From an uncultured Prevotellaceae bacterium (GTDB lineage Bacteria; Bacteroidota; Bacteroidia; Bacteroidales; Bacteroidaceae), in NCBI GenBank assembly GCA_900319225.1, contig ONNV01000007.1, forward strand, positions 1 to 64,000: DNA of 64,000 nt. Reading direction: 5' to 3'. Positions 6,729 to 19,066 of this stretch are shown piece by piece. The notes below the pieces were generated by a model. The model saw only the letters and a program-made list of their open reading frames with translations, was not told the DNA's origin and ran no database searches. The position numbers and the translations under genes were made by a program. Positions within the stretch are counted from its first letter, which is position 1. Each line of letters starts with the position of its first letter.

Positions 6729-8564
6729 TTACTTGTTAAGGATTTCGTTGAAAGCATTCACGAGTTCGTTCACAACGAACGGCTGGCCTTTAACCTGGTT
6801 GAACTGATACGGAACAAATCCGTCAACTTTCATGCGCAGGAATGCGGCAAGCTGACCCATATTCTGCTCGGCAACAACCACCTTCTTATACTTCTTGAGT
6901 ACCTGAGCGGCGTTTGCGGGAAGCGGGTTGATGAACTTGAAATGAGCGTGAGCCACCTTCTTGCCCTGAGCGCGGAGTTCGTCCATTGCGGCACGCAGGT
7001 GTCCGTATGTTCCGCCAAAGCCAACAATAAGCAGGTCGGCATCATCAACATCACCAATTACCTCCAGGTCAGGAACCTGGATATTGTCAATCTTCTGCTG
7101 ACGCAGACGTGTCATCAGGTCATGGTTCTCAGGGTTGGTGCTTATAGCGCCGGTCTGGCTGTCTTTCTCCAGACCACCCAGAATGTGGGTGAATCCCTCA
7201 CGACCGGGAATAGCCCAGTAACGGGTTCCGTTCTCAGCACGCATATAAGGTGTCCATTTGCCCTTGAGTTCCTCAGGGACATAAGGAGGATTGATTGCGG
7301 GGTAATCGGCCAGGTTGGGCAGCTTGAATGCTGCAGATCCGTTGGCTACGAATGCATCGGTCAGGAGAACAACCGGAGTCATGTGCTCCAGAGCAATCTT
7401 ACTTGCCTGGAATGCTGCATCGAAGCAGTCAACAGGTGATGTGGCTGCAATTACAGGCATGGGGCTCTCACCGTTACGGCCAAACAGTACCTGCAGCAGG
7501 TCTGTCTGCTCTGACTTGGTGGGAAGTCCTGTGGCAGGACCGCCGCGCTGAACATCCAGAACAACCAGCGGAAGCTCCATGATGACAGCCAGGTTCATGG
7601 CCTCGGACTTAAGGCAGATACCGGGACCTGAAGTTGAAGTTACTGCCAGGGCGCCAGCGAATGATGCACCTACGGCCGATGAGCAGCCTGCAATCTCATC
7701 CTCGCACTGAACGGTTGTAACACCCAGTGACTTGTGCTTGGAGAGCTCATGCAGAACATCGGTTGCAGGAGTGATAGGATATGAACCCAGGTAGAGTTTA
7801 AGACCAGCTTTCTCAGCAGCGGCGATGAAACCGTATGCTGTAGCCTTGTTACCGGTTATATCCATGTAACGGCCGGGCTCTTTCTGCTTGGATTCGATGC
7901 GGTATACGTTCATGGCACTGCTGTGAGTGTTGTGACCGTAGTCATAACCTGCCTGGATTACCTTGATGTTGGCATCTGCCAGCTCAGGTTTCTTGGCAAA
8001 CTTTTCACGCAGATAGTTGAATGCAATCTCAAGGTCACGGCTGAACAGCCAGCAAACCAGACCCAGAGCGAACATGTTACGGCATTTGAGAACGGCCTTG
8101 GCCTCCATGCCGGTATCTGCAAGAGCGTCCTTTACCATCTGGGTGAGGGGACATGCAATTACGCGGTCGGGATCAACGCCAAGTTCAGCCAGCGGATCCT
8201 CTGTCTGGAATGCGGCTTTCTCAAGGTCAGCCTTCTTGAATGCGTCTGTATCTATGATTATTGTGGCGTTAGGCTTGGCATACTTGAGCTGTGTCTTGAG
8301 AGCCGCAGCGTTCATGGCAACCAATACGTCGCACTGATCACCGGGAGTGTAAACCTTACCTGCACCAATGTGTACCTGGAATCCTGATACGCCTGTGAGT
8401 GAACCTTGCGGGGCGCGGATATCGGCCGGATAATCCGGGAAAGTACTGATACTGTTTCCGACTGTAGCCGAAACAGTGGAGAAGATGTTGCCGGCCAGCT
8501 GCATTCCGTCACCGGAGTCACCTGAAAAGCGGACAACTACCTGATCCAATTCTTTTACTGTCAT
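6729..8564 (-). CDS. korA: 2-oxoglutarate:ferredoxin oxidoreductase, alpha subunit
   Basis: This 611-residue subunit carries the gamma-type domain at the N-terminus (VVRFSGDSGDGMQLAGNIF at about 9-27). The alpha-type pyrimidine-binding and transketolase-C domains follow: LYLGSYPITPATDVLHELS, then GPGICLKSEAMNLAVIMELP, near the middle, then PEENHDLMTRLRQQK-like sequence. This gamma-alpha fusion is the usual KorA architecture. It precedes korB with a 12-nt gap in a two-gene operon transcribed leftward from a TAATTTTG promoter. The product supplies low-potential electrons through ferredoxin and links the incomplete TCA cycle of Bacteroidales. Nothing unusual is seen in length or motifs. Confidence 0.93.
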   Translation of the reverse strand: MTVKELDQVVVRFSGDSGDGMQLAGNIFSTVSATVGNSISTFPDYPADIRAPQGSLTGVSGFQVHIGAGKVYTPGDQCDVLVAMNAAALKTQLKYAKPNATIIIDTDAFKKADLEKAAFQTEDPLAELGVDPDRVIACPLTQMVKDALADTGMEAKAVLKCRNMFALGLVCWLFSRDLEIAFNYLREKFAKKPELADANIKVIQAGYDYGHNTHSSAMNVYRIESKQKEPGRYMDITGNKATAYGFIAAAEKAGLKLYLGSYPITPATDVLHELSKHKSLGVTTVQCEDEIAGCSSAVGASFAGALAVTSTSGPGICLKSEAMNLAVIMELPLVVLDVQRGGPATGLPTKSEQTDLLQVLFGRNGESPMPVIAATSPVDCFDAAFQASKIALEHMTPVVLLTDAFVANGSAAFKLPNLADYPAINPPYVPEELKGKWTPYMRAENGTRYWAIPGREGFTHILGGLEKDSQTGAISTNPENHDLMTRLRQQKIDNIQVPDLEVIGDVDDADLLIVGFGGTYGHLRAAMDELRAQGKKVAHAHFKFINPLPANAAQVLKKYKKVVVAEQNMGQLAAFLRMKVDGFVPYQFNQVKGQPFVVNELVNAFNEILNK

Positions 8565-8608
8565 ATCTTTTTGTATAGTGTTTATTGATTCTGCATACTA
8601 AAACGGCG

Positions 8609-8616
8609 CAAAATTA
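8609..8616 (-). promoter_or_regulatory. -7 box of korAB
   Basis: The complementary strand reads TAATTTTG, matching TAnnTTTG, 44 nt upstream of the korA start codon. Confidence 0.6.
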
Positions 8617-8723
8617 CAAGATTATTCCATAAATTATTCAGTTTTAAAGCTATTTAGCAGACATTTTGTATTATTTCTTTGATTATACCGTATATATGCA
8701 AAATTAATCGTGGTCAATTATGC

Positions 8724-8760
8724 AAAAAAAGAGAAAGCCCGACAAAAATCAGGCTTTCTC
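8724..8760 (-). terminator. Intrinsic terminator of the TonB-domain gene
   Basis: On the complementary strand GAGAAAGCCTGA, loop, TCGGGCTTTCTC is followed by T7. It lies about 22 nt after the stop of the gene at 8783. Confidence 0.85.
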
Positions 8761-8782
8761 CTTATCTTGTAAGTACGGGATT

Positions 8783-10012
8783 TTAGAATCCGAATCCTCC
8801 CATGCCGCCTCTGCCGCCGGCACCAAAGCTTACGTTGACGGTCTGTGTAGCCTTGACGGGAGTACCGTCCTCCTGTGTAGCCGGGATAAAGTCAGGCATG
8901 ATCATCACTACTCTGAGTGCCTCCTGATTCATGAACGGAACCTGTCCCTCTCTTACTACATGGGGATTCTGGATGGATCCGTCTGTATCAACGGTAAATT
9001 CTACGCTTACCTGGCCGTTTATCTTCTGGGTCTTGAGATTGTCAGGATATAAGGTGTTGGATCTGATGAACTGCTGCATCTGTCCCTGGCCTCCAAGGAA
9101 TGTGGCTGTCGGGGCTGCCGGGCCCTGAGGGGCACCGCCCTGAGCTCCACCGGGAGCACCACCCGGGAAACCGCCGGGAGCTCCGCCACCGGGGAATCCA
9201 CCGCCGGGGAATCCGCCTCTGCCACCTGTGGCAGGTTTCTTGGACTCCTCAATCTGCTGTGCCGTGGGCATGGGGTCAATTCTGGTGGGAACACCCATGT
9301 TCAGGACTTTCTGCAGAGAGTCTATGTACTGTGAATAGTTGGGGAACTGCAGGTCTGACTTAAGCAGAGTCTGATACCATTTCTTGGCTCCACACAGTGC
9401 TGTGGTGTCATTGTCCATGCGCCACTTGCCAAGACAGATAGTTCCAAGACATGCCTGTGCATTCAGTACATTCTCATCTTTATTGTTAACCTCATCAATC
9501 TTGGGGTATCCCTCAAGTATCTTGATACCGCCTTCTACGTATGCGGGGTCATTCTTGTAGACTCCGTAATCATTATAGAAACGGGCCAGCAGGATGATGG
9601 AACGGTTATCGCCGGCCTTGACTGCCTTCTTGAGCCATTTTGATGCTGTAGTAAAATATGCGGTGGTCTTGGGCTGGCTGAGCCAGAACATGTAATAGTA
9701 GCTGGAAAGATTGTACTGGGCTTCTACATAATTCTGCTTGGCTGCTGCGTCAAGAAGATTCAGTCCCATCTCAGGATTGCTCTTTACATACTGGCCAGTC
9801 ATGCATTCCATTCCCAGAAGGTTCATGGATTCCAGGTCACCCTTGATAACACCTTTCTTATAGTTCTCAATTACCTGTTTCATACCCTGATTGGTAATTT
9901 CAATCTTATCCATCTCAGCCTTGATGGAATCAGTGTTGACGTTTTGGGCTGCAACCGGCATGACAAACAATGCCGACATGACTACTGAAATAAGTCTCGT
10001 TCTCATTTGCAT
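8783..10012 (-). CDS. Secreted Sel1/TPR-like protein with TonB C-terminal domain
   Basis: A 409-residue protein with an N-terminal signal peptide (about 1-22, cleavage near VAAQN). Helical Sel1/TPR-like repeats follow at about 45-230 (LLGMECMTGQYVKSNPEMGL and similar). A striking Gly/Pro/Ala-rich linker occupies about 252-300 (repeats of GGFPGG and GGAPGG). The C-terminal domain (about 305-395) resembles the TonB C-terminal fold: FIRSNTLYPDN, then INGQVSVEFTVDTDGSIQNP. The tail is again glycine-rich (GAGGRGGMGGFGF). Unlike classical TonB it has a cleavable-looking signal and no long cytoplasmic anchor, so it may be a periplasmic or membrane-linked partner rather than an energy transducer. It is transcribed alone, with its own terminator. 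Confidence 0.82.
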   Translation of the reverse strand: MQMRTRLISVVMSALFVMPVAAQNVNTDSIKAEMDKIEITNQGMKQVIENYKKGVIKGDLESMNLLGMECMTGQYVKSNPEMGLNLLDAAAKQNYVEAQYNLSSYYYMFWLSQPKTTAYFTTASKWLKKAVKAGDNRSIILLARFYNDYGVYKNDPAYVEGGIKILEGYPKIDEVNNKDENVLNAQACLGTICLGKWRMDNDTTALCGAKKWYQTLLKSDLQFPNYSQYIDSLQKVLNMGVPTRIDPMPTAQQIEESKKPATGGRGGFPGGGFPGGGAPGGFPGGAPGGAQGGAPQGPAAPTATFLGGQGQMQQFIRSNTLYPDNLKTQKINGQVSVEFTVDTDGSIQNPHVVREGQVPFMNQEALRVVMIMPDFIPATQEDGTPVKATQTVNVSFGAGGRGGMGGFGF

Positions 10013-10072
10013 TAATTAATTATTGGTTGTTACAAATATCGTAATTAAGTTAACATGTAAATAATCTTTTAT

Positions 10073-10114
10073 AAAAAAAATGACCGGGGCTCCCCAAAAT
10101 GGGGGCCCCGGCCC
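10073..10114 (-). terminator. Intrinsic terminator of secDF
   Basis: On the complementary strand a very G/C-rich stem (GGGCCGGGGCCCCC paired with GGGGAGCCCCGGTC, loop ATTTT) is followed by ATTTTTTTT. It lies just after the secDF stop codon. Confidence 0.88.
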
Positions 10115-10137
10115 TTTAAGTGTAATTCAGCGCCTTA

Positions 10138-13131
10138 TTATTCCTTGGCTGCTGCAATCTCCTCCTTCTCTTTCTTGGTCTTCTTCATAACCACGTAAGC
10201 GGTAGGAGCGGCAACGAACAGTGATGAGCATGTGCCGAATACAACACCCAGGATCATTGCGAATGCAAAGCTGCGGATGCTGTCACCACCCAGGAAGAAG
10301 ATAGCCAACAGCACGATAAGTGTACTAACTGATGTGTTGATGGTACGAGCCAGTGTGGTGTTCAGGGCATCGTCAAATAACTGCTTGCGGTTACGCTTGG
10401 GATAGAGACCGGTGAACTCACGGATACGGTCAAAAATAACCACCTTATCGTTGATTGAGTAACCGATAGCGGTAAGTACGGCACCGATGAATGTCTGGTC
10501 AATCTCAAGTGAGAACGGCATCCAGCCCCAGCAGATTGAATACATACCTATTATTATAAGGGTATCAAAGCAGAGGGCGAATATGGCACCTACTGAGTAA
10601 GCTACGTTGCGGAAACGGATCAGGATGTACAGGAAGATGGCAATCAGAGCCAGAATCACTGAGATGATAGCACCGCGTGTGATATCCTCGGCGATTGAAG
10701 GACCAACCTTCTGTGAACTGATGATTGAGCCGCCGTCGCGGTTCTCACGATCAATGAACTTGGCCAGTGTCAGGTCTGAGCTGAGCTTGCCGGCTTTCTT
10801 GAGTGATGTAAAGAGGAACTCCTCAATCTCTGAGTCGATATTCTCTGAATCCTCCTCAATACGATAGTTGGTAGAGATACGGATTGTCTTGTGATCGGTA
10901 CCCAGGGCGATAGCCTGTACATTGTCCTCGGTAATTACATCCTGAAGGATTTCACGAACCTCCTCAGGCTCAACAGGATTCTCAAACTGAACCACGAAGT
11001 TACGACCACCTGTAAAGTCAATACTCTTGCTCAGACCGCGTACAGCCAGGAATGCTATGCAGATGATAGCGGCAATACCGAATACTGAGAATGACTTCTT
11101 GGCGTTCTCCATGAACTTGACTGCAGTGTTCTGCATCATGTTCTTTGAGACTGTAGTGGTGAATGTGAGGTTCTGCAACTTGCCCTTACCAAGGAAGTGC
11201 TCATAAACGATACGTGTCAGGAATACTGCGGTAAAGAATGAGCAGATGATACCGATGATAAGTGTGGTGGCGAATCCGCGGATAGGACCTGTACCAAAGT
11301 TGAACAGGATGATACCGGTGATGATTGATGTGAAGTTAGAGTCAAAGATAGCTGAGAAGGCGTTCTTGTAACCGTCTGTGAGAGCTGACTGAACGCTCTT
11401 GCCACCCTTGAGCTCCTCCTTGGTGCGCTCGTAGATAAGCACGTTGGCATCAACGGCCATACCCAGGGTAAGTACGATACCGGCGATACCTGACATTGTC
11501 AGGGCAGCCTGGAATGAGGTAAGGATACCCAGAGTGAAGAAGAAGTTGAGCAGCAGTGCTCCGTTGGCAATCATACCCGGAATGAATCCGTAGATGACGC
11601 ACATATAGATCATCAGGATGATGAATGCTATGATGAATGATGTGAATCCCTTCTGGATTGACTCCTGACCCAGTGAAGGACCAACGATGTCCTCCTGAAC
11701 GATCTTGGCGGGAGCAGGCATCTTACCGGACTTAAGTACGTTGGCAAGGTCCTGAGTATCCTCAACGGTAAAGTTACCTGAGATTTCTGAACGTCCGTTG
11801 GGTATCTCACCGGAAACATTAGGAGCACTGTATACATAACCGTCAAGAACGATGGCGATACCACGATCTACATTCTGCTTGGTCAGGGTTGCCCAACGGC
11901 GAGCACCCTCAGAATTCATGGCCATGCTTACGATAGGACGTCCGCCCAACTGGCTGAAGTCTGCCTTAGCCTCGGTGATTACGTCACCGGCCAGGTCACA
12001 CTGACCGTTCTTGTTGTCGCTCTTGATGAGGTATAGCTCAAAGTACTGGCTGTTTGACTCAGAAACAGGCTTTACACCCCACAGGAACTTGAGGTCACGC
12101 GGTATGATAGCCTTAGCCTCGGCGCTGTTCAGGATACGGTTGATCTCGGCGGTATCTGAATAGTGAGCGATACCTGCAGCCCACTCGCACCAGGTTGAGG
12201 TGAGACGGCCCAGCAGAGGATGGTTCTTAAGAATCTGCTCACGCTCTGCGGCACTCAGCTGGCTGTTTTCATCGGCATCGGCCTCAATAAGTCCGTCCAG
12301 TTCTGCCTCCTCAGCCTGAACTGTATCCTGTGCGGGAGCCTCATCGGCCTTAACCTCCTCAGGATTCTCATCGGCATATTTAAGAGCCAGACGGCTGTCA
12401 ATACGAGTAAGGACGTCTGATACCTCAGACAGTTTATATGTCTCCCAGAACTCAAGGTTAGCTGAACCCTGGAGGAGCTTACGAACACGCTCGGGCTCCT
12501 TTACGCCGGGAAGCTCAACCATGATACGTCCCTGCTTGCCGGCCAGTTCCTGGATGTTGGGCTGAGCCACACCGAAACGGTCGATACGGGCACGCAATAC
12601 CAGGAATGAGTTGCTTACTGCGCTTGCAACCTCATTCTTGAGTACTTCAATTACCTGCTCGTTGGGAGTCTGAGAGTTGATCTGCTCCTTAAGATTTGAA
12701 GTTGTGAAGAATGAATTCAGTTTTGCATCGGCACCTGCGGTCTTGGCAAACTCCTGAGCAAAAATGTCCACGAAGTTCTCCTGACTGCTTACTGAACGCT
12801 TCTTGGCTGCATCCAGAACCTCGTTGAACATGCGGTCCTGAGTGTTGTTTGCCAGAGCCTTGACTACGTCGGGGATTGAAACCTCCATGATGACGTTCAT
12901 ACCGCCCTTGAGGTCCAGTCCAAGGCCGATCTGCATTTCACGGCACTCTCTGTATGAATAAATACCAAGCCAGACCTTTTTGTTCATCACAGAGTCCAGA
13001 TAGGCCTGCTCATCCTGGCTCTGTGCAGCATGTTTCTCAATGCTGCGTGTCTTGAAGGTAAAGGAGAGATAGAACAGACAAACCAGTGTCAGTGCTATCG
13101 CAAAAATCTTTACGAATCCTTTGTTTTGCAT
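10138..13131 (-). CDS. secDF: Protein translocase SecDF fusion
   Basis: This 997-residue fusion of SecD and SecF uses the proton-motive force to help proteins leave the SecYEG channel. Residue 9-26 is the first span, followed by the DLKGGMNVIMEV motif of SecD. The large periplasmic P1 region (about 100-480) has an acidic Glu/Asp/Ala-rich insertion near 260-300. SecD spans include GIVLTLGMAVDANVLIYERT. The SecF half starts near 665 (FTGGRNFVVQFENP) and has LTAIGYSINDKVVIFDRIRE. The fused form is usual in Bacteroidetes. The C-terminus ends with a charged cytoplasmic tail, KKTKKEKEEIAAAKE. It is transcribed alone from a TATATTTG box. Confidence 0.96.
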   Translation of the reverse strand: MQNKGFVKIFAIALTLVCLFYLSFTFKTRSIEKHAAQSQDEQAYLDSVMNKKVWLGIYSYRECREMQIGLGLDLKGGMNVIMEVSIPDVVKALANNTQDRMFNEVLDAAKKRSVSSQENFVDIFAQEFAKTAGADAKLNSFFTTSNLKEQINSQTPNEQVIEVLKNEVASAVSNSFLVLRARIDRFGVAQPNIQELAGKQGRIMVELPGVKEPERVRKLLQGSANLEFWETYKLSEVSDVLTRIDSRLALKYADENPEEVKADEAPAQDTVQAEEAELDGLIEADADENSQLSAAEREQILKNHPLLGRLTSTWCEWAAGIAHYSDTAEINRILNSAEAKAIIPRDLKFLWGVKPVSESNSQYFELYLIKSDNKNGQCDLAGDVITEAKADFSQLGGRPIVSMAMNSEGARRWATLTKQNVDRGIAIVLDGYVYSAPNVSGEIPNGRSEISGNFTVEDTQDLANVLKSGKMPAPAKIVQEDIVGPSLGQESIQKGFTSFIIAFIILMIYMCVIYGFIPGMIANGALLLNFFFTLGILTSFQAALTMSGIAGIVLTLGMAVDANVLIYERTKEELKGGKSVQSALTDGYKNAFSAIFDSNFTSIITGIILFNFGTGPIRGFATTLIIGIICSFFTAVFLTRIVYEHFLGKGKLQNLTFTTTVSKNMMQNTAVKFMENAKKSFSVFGIAAIICIAFLAVRGLSKSIDFTGGRNFVVQFENPVEPEEVREILQDVITEDNVQAIALGTDHKTIRISTNYRIEEDSENIDSEIEEFLFTSLKKAGKLSSDLTLAKFIDRENRDGGSIISSQKVGPSIAEDITRGAIISVILALIAIFLYILIRFRNVAYSVGAIFALCFDTLIIIGMYSICWGWMPFSLEIDQTFIGAVLTAIGYSINDKVVIFDRIREFTGLYPKRNRKQLFDDALNTTLARTINTSVSTLIVLLAIFFLGGDSIRSFAFAMILGVVFGTCSSLFVAAPTAYVVMKKTKKEKEEIAAAKE

Positions 13132-13175
13132 ACTGTTTTTATGTTAATATTATTTTTGTGCGCGTATGTGCGTAA

Positions 13176-16520
<3,345 letters not shown>

Positions 16521-16521
16521 G

Positions 16522-17601
16522 TTACTGCAGTCTTAGTCTGCTGATTACGGGATAGTGGTCACTGTCCTTTTGGGTGCGGTCTACACGGGTGTGCAGGGGG
16601 GTGATGTTACGGCTGCATAGGATGTGGTCTATGCGGTAGTAGAGATTGTGCTCATGGTAGGTAATGCCCATTCCAACGCCGGATTTGGCATATGCGTCAT
16701 ACATGAAACGGTTAAAGACGCTATGGGCATATGAGAGTGGAGTGTCATTGAAATCTCCGCACACAATCACATATTTTGCAGTTTCTCTGCGGGCGCGTTC
16801 TGCTATGGTGCGGGCCTGGGCGGCTCTCATGGATGTTGACTCAAGCAGTTTCTTGAGCACCTTCTTGGATGTGCCATAGTGGGTGCTGTCAGTGGGATGC
16901 ATAATGAAACTCTGGTATTCCGATATCTCTGATCCTCCCAGTTGATTGGACTGGAGATGGCAGTTGTAGACGGCCAGAGTGTCATTTCCTATAAGTATTC
17001 TTACGTGCTGGCAGCTGTTGCTTGTGCCTTCAAAACTGATGTTCTCAGTATGGACTATGGGATATTTTGACATGCAGGATTCTCCTGTGGATCCCGATGA
17101 CCTGGTGATGTAAGGATATCGGCTCTTGATGTCACGACTTTTCAATATATTCTCCATCATATCCGGAAATGCCTCCTGGAACAGGATGATATCGGCATCA
17201 AGGTCCATGGTATAATTGAGAACGGGATTGGTAACTGTACCGTCATTGTTGTCATTTATCCCAAACGCCTCAGTGTTATAGGTTACGACGGTAAGATAGG
17301 GCTCCGCCACCTGACGTGGGGCAAGAAAGTGCAGCGGAAAGTACTTGAGTGTGGGACCAAGTGAGATTATTATGGTTGCCAGCGGGATAAGTGCCCCCTT
17401 TTTCCAGGTGATGAGCCAGAACAGAAGGAAAAGCAGGTTAAGCAGGTACAGGAACGGAAACGCCAGGCCGGACAGTGACGCAAACGGCCACTTGCCGATG
17501 GGTGCTGCCAGTGATCCGTAGCAACTGAATATGAGAAGCAGGGCGGCCACGATATTGACTGCCATGAGCGGATATGCCAGCAGTTTACCCAGGATTTTCA
17601 T
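16522..17601 (-). CDS. Membrane-anchored endonuclease/exonuclease/phosphatase family protein
   Basis: A 359-residue protein with three N-terminal membrane spans (about 10-30, 41-62, 68-85) and a catalytic EEP domain from about residue 100. Metal and catalytic motifs are visible: TYNTEAFG, ILFQEAF (metal-binding Glu), NCHLQSNQ, VCGDFNDTP, YYRIDHIL and the terminal SDHYPV. The fold cuts phosphodiester or phosphomonoester bonds; the substrate (nucleic acid or lipid headgroup) cannot be told. The four-base ATGA overlap with the rhomboid-like gene upstream implies one operon of three membrane proteins. Bacteroidetes commonly place this protein next to rhomboid genes. Confidence 0.88.
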   Translation of the reverse strand: MKILGKLLAYPLMAVNIVAALLLIFSCYGSLAAPIGKWPFASLSGLAFPFLYLLNLLFLLFWLITWKKGALIPLATIIISLGPTLKYFPLHFLAPRQVAEPYLTVVTYNTEAFGINDNNDGTVTNPVLNYTMDLDADIILFQEAFPDMMENILKSRDIKSRYPYITRSSGSTGESCMSKYPIVHTENISFEGTSNSCQHVRILIGNDTLAVYNCHLQSNQLGGSEISEYQSFIMHPTDSTHYGTSKKVLKKLLESTSMRAAQARTIAERARRETAKYVIVCGDFNDTPLSYAHSVFNRFMYDAYAKSGVGMGITYHEHNLYYRIDHILCSRNITPLHTRVDRTQKDSDHYPVISRLRLQ

Positions 17602-18311
17602 CTCTTTTTGCTGAAAATTCTGTCAATCAGTACAGCCACGGCGGTGACAGGAGCTGTTATGTCCTTACCCTTACGCAGCATGTAGTAGAACAGCCAACCT
17701 ATAGCGGCTGCACCCAGATGGGCGGCATCATAGGCGGGGTTTACATGAGGTATGAGGGCTACGTCAACGGCTGCAAGCGTGATTACTATGTACTTTACCT
17801 TGATGGGACCTACAAGCGGAATGGGTTCTGTCCAGTTGGGAGCACGCAGTGCAAGCGCGGTGCAGAAAGCCAGGATGCAGGCCGAACATAGAGGCATGTT
17901 CTGGGTCCAGTCCTTGAGCTGCAGTGACGGGAAGAGCATGAATACCGCGGTGAAAAGGAGCATTCCTGCAATTCCGCCCATTATATACAGGCCGCGCAGG
18001 TTATTTGATGTGTAGAACCTTAGGAATACCCCTCCAAGCCAGTAGAGCATTACCATGTTGAAGAGCAGGTTCCACAGGCCGCCGCTTGCAAACAGCGATG
18101 TGACCAGACACCAGGGCCTTTTGGCAATCAGGTACGGACTCCACGGATAGTTGCATACTATGAATGCGAACTTGTCCTCTCCATATGAGAACAGGGTGAA
18201 CGTTATGTCAAGTAAAAGCAGGATTACAAACACTCCGCAGTTTATGAGCAGCAATCGTGTCAGTATATCTCCGGTGAGGTATTTGATTTTAAGTTCCCTA
18301 AGCAGATTCAT
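17598..18311 (-). CDS. Rhomboid-like protein, probably degenerate
   Basis: A 237-residue polytopic protein of the rhomboid fold, with about six spans. Compared with the neighbouring rhomboid, the first loop reads SGGLWNLLFNM where the active family has a histidine (FQHLFFNM). The catalytic GxSG is replaced by L-C-S143-A, and the His region is AAHLG (H198). Ser and His are thus formally present, but the glycine after the Ser and the oxyanion-side His are lost, so proteolytic activity is doubtful. It could be an iRhom-like pseudoprotease that binds clients. It shares one base with the upstream rhomboid gene and four with the downstream gene, showing tight coupling. Confidence 0.85.
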   Translation of the reverse strand: MNLLRELKIKYLTGDILTRLLLINCGVFVILLLLDITFTLFSYGEDKFAFIVCNYPWSPYLIAKRPWCLVTSLFASGGLWNLLFNMVMLYWLGGVFLRFYTSNNLRGLYIMGGIAGMLLFTAVFMLFPSLQLKDWTQNMPLCSACILAFCTALALRAPNWTEPIPLVGPIKVKYIVITLAAVDVALIPHVNPAYDAAHLGAAAIGWLFYYMLRKGKDITAPVTAVAVLIDRIFSKKR

Positions 18312-19000
18312 TACCAGGTGAAATTGATATGATTGTTCTTACGCTCCTTGTGTTTCCAGTATAGTATCAGAAGGAATCCGGCCAGCATGCCGCCCAGATG
18401 GGCAAAATGGGCTACGTTATCAGATGTGCTGTTGCGCAGTCCAAGCGCAAGTTCCAGAACGATGTAACCCACAACAAGCCACTTGGCCTTGATGGGGAAC
18501 GGGATGGGTATGATGAACAGCTGGTTGTTGGGGAATGTCATTCCGTATCCCAGAAGGATTCCGTATACGGCTCCCGATGCACCGACCGTAAGGAAAGCGT
18601 TCATGTATAATCTGAGCCTTTGGATGAGCTGGGGTGTGAGGTCATCACCTAAACAGGCCAGGGTTATCTGATACTCTGCAAACTGTAACAGTTCCTGGGT
18701 GAGTCCGGCGCCGATTCCGCAAATGAGGTAGAACCAGAGAAAACGCTTGGAACCCCACTGCATCTCCATGATACGGCCGAACATCCATACTGCAAACATG
18801 TTGAAGAAGAGATGCTGGAATCCTTCATGCAGGAACATGTATGTTATCAATTGCCATATCTTGAAACTTGGTGCAAGGAAGAAATGCAGTCCCAGCAGCT
18901 TGTGCAGGTCTATGCCGTATTTGGCCATAGCCATGGTTCCCATCCAACAGAGCACGTTGATGATGAGCAGATTTTTTGTTATAGGTGGTAGTTTATTCAT
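18311..19000 (-). CDS. Rhomboid family intramembrane serine protease
   Basis: A 229-residue polytopic protein with the complete rhomboid signature: HEGFQHLFFNMFAVWMFGR in the first loop, catalytic S142 in GASGAVYGIL, and catalytic His at 201 in HFAHLGGMLAGF. Six membrane spans are apparent. Rhomboids cut single-span membrane proteins within or near the membrane. It is the first gene of a three-gene leftward operon with a TATTTTTG promoter. Its partner downstream is a related but degenerate copy, so the two may form a protease/regulator pair. Confidence 0.93.
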   Translation of the reverse strand: MNKLPPITKNLLIINVLCWMGTMAMAKYGIDLHKLLGLHFFLAPSFKIWQLITYMFLHEGFQHLFFNMFAVWMFGRIMEMQWGSKRFLWFYLICGIGAGLTQELLQFAEYQITLACLGDDLTPQLIQRLRLYMNAFLTVGASGAVYGILLGYGMTFPNNQLFIIPIPFPIKAKWLVVGYIVLELALGLRNSTSDNVAHFAHLGGMLAGFLLILYWKHKERKNNHINFTW

Positions 19001-19018
19001 AATCTATGTAGTGGGCTG

Positions 19019-19026
19019 CAAAAATA
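19019..19026 (-). promoter_or_regulatory. -7 box of the rhomboid operon
   Basis: The complementary strand reads TATTTTTG, matching TAnnTTTG, 18 nt upstream of the rhomboid start codon. It is back to back with the argS promoter. Confidence 0.6.
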
Positions 19027-19039
19027 GCCATTTTTTCAG

Positions 19040-19047
19040 TAACTTTG
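19040..19047 (+). promoter_or_regulatory. -7 box of argS
   Basis: TAACTTTG matches TAnnTTTG, 19 nt upstream of the argS start codon. Confidence 0.65.
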
Positions 19048-19066
19048 CGGTCCATAATATGATAAT

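Noticed and set aside
7923-8387. Plus-strand open frame opposite korA
   Set aside because: Shadow of a well-supported gene; no promoter and no recognisable domain.
9100-9363. Repeat-like Gly/Pro-coding DNA considered as a tandem repeat element
   Set aside because: It is in frame and encodes the glycine-rich linker of the TonB-domain protein. Irregular units are explained by protein composition.
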